Shown here in pieces: positions 62,401 through 64,000 of a DNA stretch of 64,000 nt. The DNA lies in NCBI GenBank assembly GCA_963704405.1, contig OY969903.1, positions 3,410,001 to 3,474,000 of the forward strand, read 5' to 3'. The notes beneath the pieces are model-generated. The model was not told where the DNA came from, did no database searches, and saw only the letters and a program-made list of their open reading frames with translations. Source of the DNA: MFD01213-c1 sp963704405. Its GTDB lineage: Bacteria > Planctomycetota > Phycisphaerae > Tepidisphaerales > Tepidisphaeraceae. The position numbers were made by a program, and so were the translations under genes. How positions within the stretch are numbered: position 1 is the first letter of the stretch; the number at the start of each line of letters is the position of its first letter.

Positions 62401-64000
62401 CCGTTGACGACAGCTTTGATCCCAATCCGACGCCGCTGATTGGGAGCAGTTCGGACAACATCACCAAGATTAATAGTCCAACTTTTGCTGGCACTGCCGA
62501 AGCCGGAGCGCTCATCCGGCTGTTCGCGACACAGGGCGCAACGACCATTCAAATTGGAACGACCTTCGCCACCGGCGGTTCATGGAGCATCACGTCCGGC
62601 ACTCTGGCCGATGGCTCTTACACCATTACGGCAACGGCGACCGATCTGGCCGGCAATGTTTCTCCGGTCTCCGGCGGATTGAACATCACAATCGATACGA
62701 TCGCGCCGGCCGCGCCTTCGACGCCGGACCTGATTGCTTCCAGCGACAGCTTCGATCCGAATGCAACTCCGCTGATCGGCACAAACTCTGACAATGTCAC
62801 GAATATCAGCGCCCCGACCTTCACCGGCACCGCCGAAGCGTCCAGCCTGATTCGCCTGTTCGCGACTCAAGGCGCGACTACCGTTCAAATCGGCACGGCA
62901 TTCACGACGGCCGGCGGTTCATGGGCGATCACTTCGTCCACCTTGACCGACGGCAGCTACACCATCACCGCGACCGCCACCGATACCGCCGGCAACGTAT
63001 CGGCACTTTCTAATGGCCTTGCGATCACGGTCGACACCGCCGCCCCCGGCGCACCGACCATGCCCGATCTGACGGCCGCCAGCGACACCGGCGCATCGAG
63101 CACCGATAACATTACCAGCATCAGCACACCAATCTTCACTGGAAGCGCTGAAGCCGGAACGCTCATCCGCCTCTTCGCCACGCATGGCGTCACGACGACC
63201 CAGATCGGCACCACCATCGCTACGGGCGGCTCATGGACGATCACGTCAACCAATCTCGCCGATGGCGCGTACGTCATTACTGCAACGGCCACTGATATAG
63301 CCGGCAATGTTTCGGCCGCGTCCTCCGGCCTGTCCATCGGCATCGATTCCCAATCTCCGGTTCCGACGATCACCGATATCAGCACTGCCCATCTGGAAGG
63401 CACAACCATCTCGCTCAATGGGCTGGCCAACGATCCCGCGCCATCTTTCGGCTCCCCCGCTTTCAATTGGCACGTCGTCGCCAGCACCGGCCAGACCATC
63501 GCCGACGGCACGACCCAGAATTTCTCCTTCGTCCCCGCTGACAACGGCACCTACACGATCACCTATACCATCACCGACGCCGCCGGCAATGTCGGCTCCG
63601 CCGGTGACGTCATCATCGTCGCCAACGTTGTCCCAACGCTCTCTCTCTCCGGCGTGACTTCGATCAATGAAGGATCGACCTACACCCTCTCGCTCGATTC
63701 TTCTGATCCCGGCAATGACACCGTCAATTCATGGGTCATCACCTGGGGCGATGGAAACACCGACACCATTCCCGCCAGTGCCCGCACCTTCAACGCCGCC
63801 GCGCAGAAATGGGAAACCCACACCACCTTCACGCACGTTTACATCGACGGCCCCAATAACTACACCATCAGCGCCACCGCTACCGACGAAGACGGCACTT
63901 ACAGCGCGGGCAATACCATCGGCGTCGCCGTCAACGACGTCGCCCCCATCATTGACCTCTCGCAAAGCGCCACCTCCAGCCTTGAAGGCGCGCTCTATAC
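53469..64000 (+). CDS. Giant multidomain surface protein (N-terminal 3,510 codons, runs off the window)
   Basis: The frame stays open from ATG 53469 to the window end. The N-terminus lacks a classical signal peptide; MLGPVFERLEGRTLFT resembles the planctomycete LEPR-XLL export motif. Next come delta-60-type repeats (about 53640-54880; units end FDFAVLKYDSLG..., FTVARYQLN). A linker with cadherin-like phrases (NFSDVDGD) follows. Four right-handed beta-helix modules (about 55440, 56420, 57825 and 59038 to 60240) carry SGNTITGN-type strands and repeat the phrase IQRGV..A...INIQAGTFxGQI. Nine Ig-like repeats of about 112 residues span 60352-63345, and PKD-like domains (ITWGDGNTDTI) begin near 63630. 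It is probably secreted and used for adhesion or polysaccharide contact; no catalytic domain is certain. Confidence 0.88.
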   Translation, partial: MKKSIFPSGFVSANAPKKPAARNKVRREALLAIDAAIQPMLGPVFERLEGRTLFTIAGTLDQTFHPPGSTLPGVLTTDFNNLNDEATAMAVQSDHKVVVVGNSVGDSKVELARYNADGTLDATFGPNHNGLVITSAASGFIQANAVAIDGSGNIFIAGTALTAGNSFDFAVLKYDSLGNQITSGFGTAGLATVDFNHKPDQALGIAIDGSKIVVAGAGTVSTGSRQELAIARLNSNGLVDSTFGGSGKLLTPVSTGIDVASAVAVQTVSSSTFYVVAGYATTTSGSTDFALARYTTSGSLDGTFGTSGVVQTDLSSGGSDHGNALAVGAGGTLYVGGDSSGSFAVAKYSAGGGLMASRSTAIGTGFSQANGLAIQYNGKVVLTGYTTTLSGNRAVEVARYDGTTLTPDASFGAGGFVTTTYTDASNAPVDAQGNAVAIDSLKIIVAGTSSTNASVSDPEDFTVARYQLNNAPSASAAAGALPQLAKNEQNSTGAAVSYLLGQLNFSDVDGDPTALAITAADNSDGNWQYSTDGGTTWLPASAGITASDSSAILLDGVNPNNRIRFVPATGFTGPAPALTVRAWDKHFGADGAIVDVNASSADQIDSFSIGTASISVSVTSASTVYVSKSWSITNDIGDPGLSQGDTVSDGTHSGLIYGINAFSTIQDGVTFVDGATPVVNVGAGAFDEDIVVPSSKPNITITGSGSTGAGATILRGVAGGPAVTLDIQAAGALIQGLDIKNSAGNDNTTAVSISASGTTVQNNKIEGHTVGVNVAAGTTGVTLSGNTITGNANGILIQGATNNLSVSGNQIIENNLTDSFWVLAGRPASAGIRVVGAGQGVPYAGSGNSITGNTITGSGAGVDNNSLASLPILNNTEISGTVAGVFLAGGVNTVTGNVIDNSGVGVLLNGGSATLTSNTFGSAGANTTDLQIGASGAVTSIAGSTFTGVTFINNGSSGGLDGRSAKFGATVASAILGNALTTAQAWIVEDQIIDALDNSSFGFVRLRDGNVDVTPLSGDGAIQRGVDAAASLDNINIKAGSYTDQVVIDKTVQIVGPNSAINPNTGIRSAEAILFPDFSDPDPSTGSSIVYIKANNVSIKGLTIDGDNTALTGGVSQNGANVDATEAIASYEGVSGITVQNNILKNTSYAAIDFDNFSNGNAVTTGNSITNNKLDNIGYAPYSAGVGVLIYNNFYADISNNVMTRVRVGVQTGNFYLADTGTSHNISNNIISATKRGIFYNQVYGSASSFTISTNSIQAINEAGAGRWDGIMLSTIGGSVVANPTDNIITVAAGVTQVTDGYQVWNTNSATKITRGSVTGTSYGVWANNFDGFNAAATGATGLALDHISIVNAAIAGVFIKDNAADTGHHGVNVSITNGTTITGGGAGILVQGAAATVAFAGPTPSAIMSGQSGDYLTLASGAESGQVIDASGVSFGGFIGANGVLPTDLPSYYATEDKITDAIDTTGIGFVRLKIGHVFTAQSSESPNANAVQRAVGIASNNDVINIQAGTFVGQIKITRPVTLLGAGNATILKAPALLSSVFTTTSTVVYQNEPVVTVQGVTADVESLKIDGNHAGSGASNGIERFMGLAYFNASGLADGLTITGIRDGSSDGTEQGFAFYAFDQLGSPQAVTLSNSIILDYQKAGALFFGSGLSGSATANHITGDGAIATLGQIGLQISNSAVISASGNFISGNDYIGTASDLGTNVILDTVGTGTSLSGNTISGGSYGIVSFDAPATPIAITGNTITGNDLAAVSLDAGAYTIDNNTLSGGDGIDLFDNVTGTTITNNQIAASASAIGLYVDSTVTSLGTLSGNQFTGAGFDIYDASAIGIDATANTFGGVDPSLPTTSLAQLYSIEDQIQDGVDSLGSGLVRIRNGNVYVTQESENSQADSIQRGVTLASATDTVHVQAGTFTGQIDIGKALTLIGAGDTTIVQAPASLSTKFTTSDPNKPIIWVHNTGAGNVESLKVDGLSHGNGNYRFIGVAYYDAGGLADSLTITNITTSPLTSDQHGFGFYAYSPDAPSRTLTLSNSTISNYQKVGVALLGNVVATVSNTTVTGIGLTSTIVQNGIEVAFGASAQLVSDTVSGNEFDGPAHNGIDVLIDPTASGVTVSNSTLSGADYGIVAGDQFNPMGGPVAITANTVTGTLQGAIVVDNGSFDIGQNTVDNNATDAIVLFDNQTGTTIHNNYIRNNTAGYGIYVAVDVTGLGPISTNYISGNQTGVRADSIGTPINITGNYWGSINGPASPLNTYAYGTLTTGDSVVGNVSVVPWLIDGIDSAPLVAGFQHAAPDSIPPTVSTPSLAPSSDSFDPNAHPLIGTNADRVTNINTPTLTGNAEPGATVTILDGTTVVAQTTADGAGHYSVTTSVLADGSHTLKALATDQSGNSTLSGILTITVDTIAPAVPSTPDLTTASDSFDPNPTPLIGTNLDNVTNVNAPTFTGSAEAGALIRLFATQGATTTQIGTTFATGGSWSITSSILADGSYTITATATDLAGNVSPVSGGLNITVDTLAPAAPSTPDPTTASDSRDPDPTPLIGTTSDNVTNVNAPTFSGTAEAGALIRLYATHGITTTQIGTAFATGGNWTINSSTLADGSYIITATATDLAGNVSAVSGGLNITVDTVAPAAPSTPDLTAASDSFDPDATPLIGTNSDNVTNVNTPTFTGSAETGSLVRLYSFDGFTSIEVGHAIATGGTWTITSSALADDSYTMTATATDLAGNVSALSGSVGITIDTAPPAAPSAPDLTAASDSFDPNATPLIGTSADNTTNINTPTFTGTAEAGSLIRLYETHGLTTTQIGTAFATGGGSWTITSSTLTDGSYTITATATDLAGNLSAVSGGLSIVIDTAAPAAPSTPDLIATDDSFDPNGTPLIGTNADNVTNVNTPAFTGTAEAGALIRLYATHGVTTVQIGTTFASGGVWSIASTTLADGAYAITATATDLAGNVSALSGALSITVDTLAPAAPSTPDLTTVDDSFDPNPTPLIGSSSDNITKINSPTFAGTAEAGALIRLFATQGATTIQIGTTFATGGSWSITSGTLADGSYTITATATDLAGNVSPVSGGLNITIDTIAPAAPSTPDLIASSDSFDPNATPLIGTNSDNVTNISAPTFTGTAEASSLIRLFATQGATTVQIGTAFTTAGGSWAITSSTLTDGSYTITATATDTAGNVSALSNGLAITVDTAAPGAPTMPDLTAASDTGASSTDNITSISTPIFTGSAEAGTLIRLFATHGVTTTQIGTTIATGGSWTITSTNLADGAYVITATATDIAGNVSAASSGLSIGIDSQSPVPTITDISTAHLEGTTISLNGLANDPAPSFGSPAFNWHVVASTGQTIADGTTQNFSFVPADNGTYTITYTITDAAGNVGSAGDVIIVANVVPTLSLSGVTSINEGSTYTLSLDSSDPGNDTVNSWVITWGDGNTDTIPASARTFNAAAQKWETHTTFTHVYIDGPNNYTISATATDEDGTYSAGNTIGVAVNDVAPIIDLSQSATSSLEGALY
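60352..63345 (+). repeat. Nine tandem Ig-like coding repeats of about 336 bp
   Basis: Each unit encodes a version of APAAPSTPDLTAASDSFDP, then PLIGTNSDNVTNVNTPTFTG, AEAGALIRLYATHG, and DGSYTITATATDLAGNVS. The first unit is divergent and the ninth lacks the DSFDP segment. Two non-adjacent units share long identical DNA (around 60880-60915 with 62562-62597, and around 60947-61005 with 62628-62690). Confidence 0.85.

Noticed and set aside
60352..63345. CRISPR-like array
   Set aside because: The regular repeats are about 336 bp, fully coding and without short spacers.
54959..63550. Reverse-strand open frames opposite the giant surface protein
   Set aside because: They repeat with the period of the forward-strand repeats and lack ribosome-binding sites, so they are shadows.

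Overview
The window looks like a piece of a Planctomycetota chromosome, most likely class Phycisphaerae. The pointers are: PEP-CTERM surface proteins with dockerin-like tails, a giant surface protein whose N-terminus carries a LEPR-XLL-like motif (FERLEGRTLF), a prepilin-type protein with the H-x9-DG ending, VWA/glutamine-amidotransferase-like membrane proteins, a GxxExxY protein flanked by CCAAG-rich repeats, and DUF4861/GH105 saccharide-degradation genes. This placement is inferred from gene families; no 16S gene is present.

Layout. 0-5.7 kb: the end of a peptide-type ABC transporter ATPase, then infC, whose only workable start is ATT, and rpmI-rplT. This normally contiguous ribosomal operon is split by a four-gene reverse-strand copper-handling cassette (Cys-rich small protein, outer-membrane barrel, CopC, CopD). 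6-17 kb, reverse strand: tRNA-Cys, a very large autotransporter-repeat PEP-CTERM protein, a pseudopilin, and a three-gene phosphorelay (CHASE3 histidine kinase, response regulator, REC-kinase-REC hybrid). 17-23 kb: a VWA membrane protein, a 164-bp near-perfect palindrome, YihY, RecX and the SRP GTPase Ffh. 23-27 kb: three toxin-antitoxin pairs around a zinc-ribbon/DUF4190 protein. 27-32 kb: hisF, tRNA-His, a Ser/Thr kinase, a GH1-like glycosidase and aspartate kinase. 32.9-36.9 kb: a DUF4861-GH105-GH105 cluster probably acting on rhamnogalacturonan. 37-51 kb: housekeeping genes (mpg, rpiA, hemC, an NtrC-type regulator, cysD, cysNC, gpsA), small secreted proteins and several dispersed repeats. 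52-64 kb: a PEP-CTERM protein and the first 3,510 codons of a giant multidomain surface protein that runs off the window.

Quality note. At least nine conserved genes are broken by single small indels, including ffh and the tail of infC, which cannot plausibly be pseudogenes. This looks like indel-prone assembly rather than biology, so frameshifted genes are annotated as the gene they most likely are, with the break position given.

Most interesting points: two higBA loci whose sigma-70-type promoters place the transcription start on the toxin ATG (leaderless) with a perfect inverted repeat over the promoter; the copper cassette inside infC-rpmI-rplT; the repeat-bounded GxxExxY unit between cysD and cysNC; the 164-bp palindrome abutting a stop codon; and the giant protein, with delta-60 repeats, beta-helix super-modules, nine Ig-like repeats and PKD-like domains in one chain.
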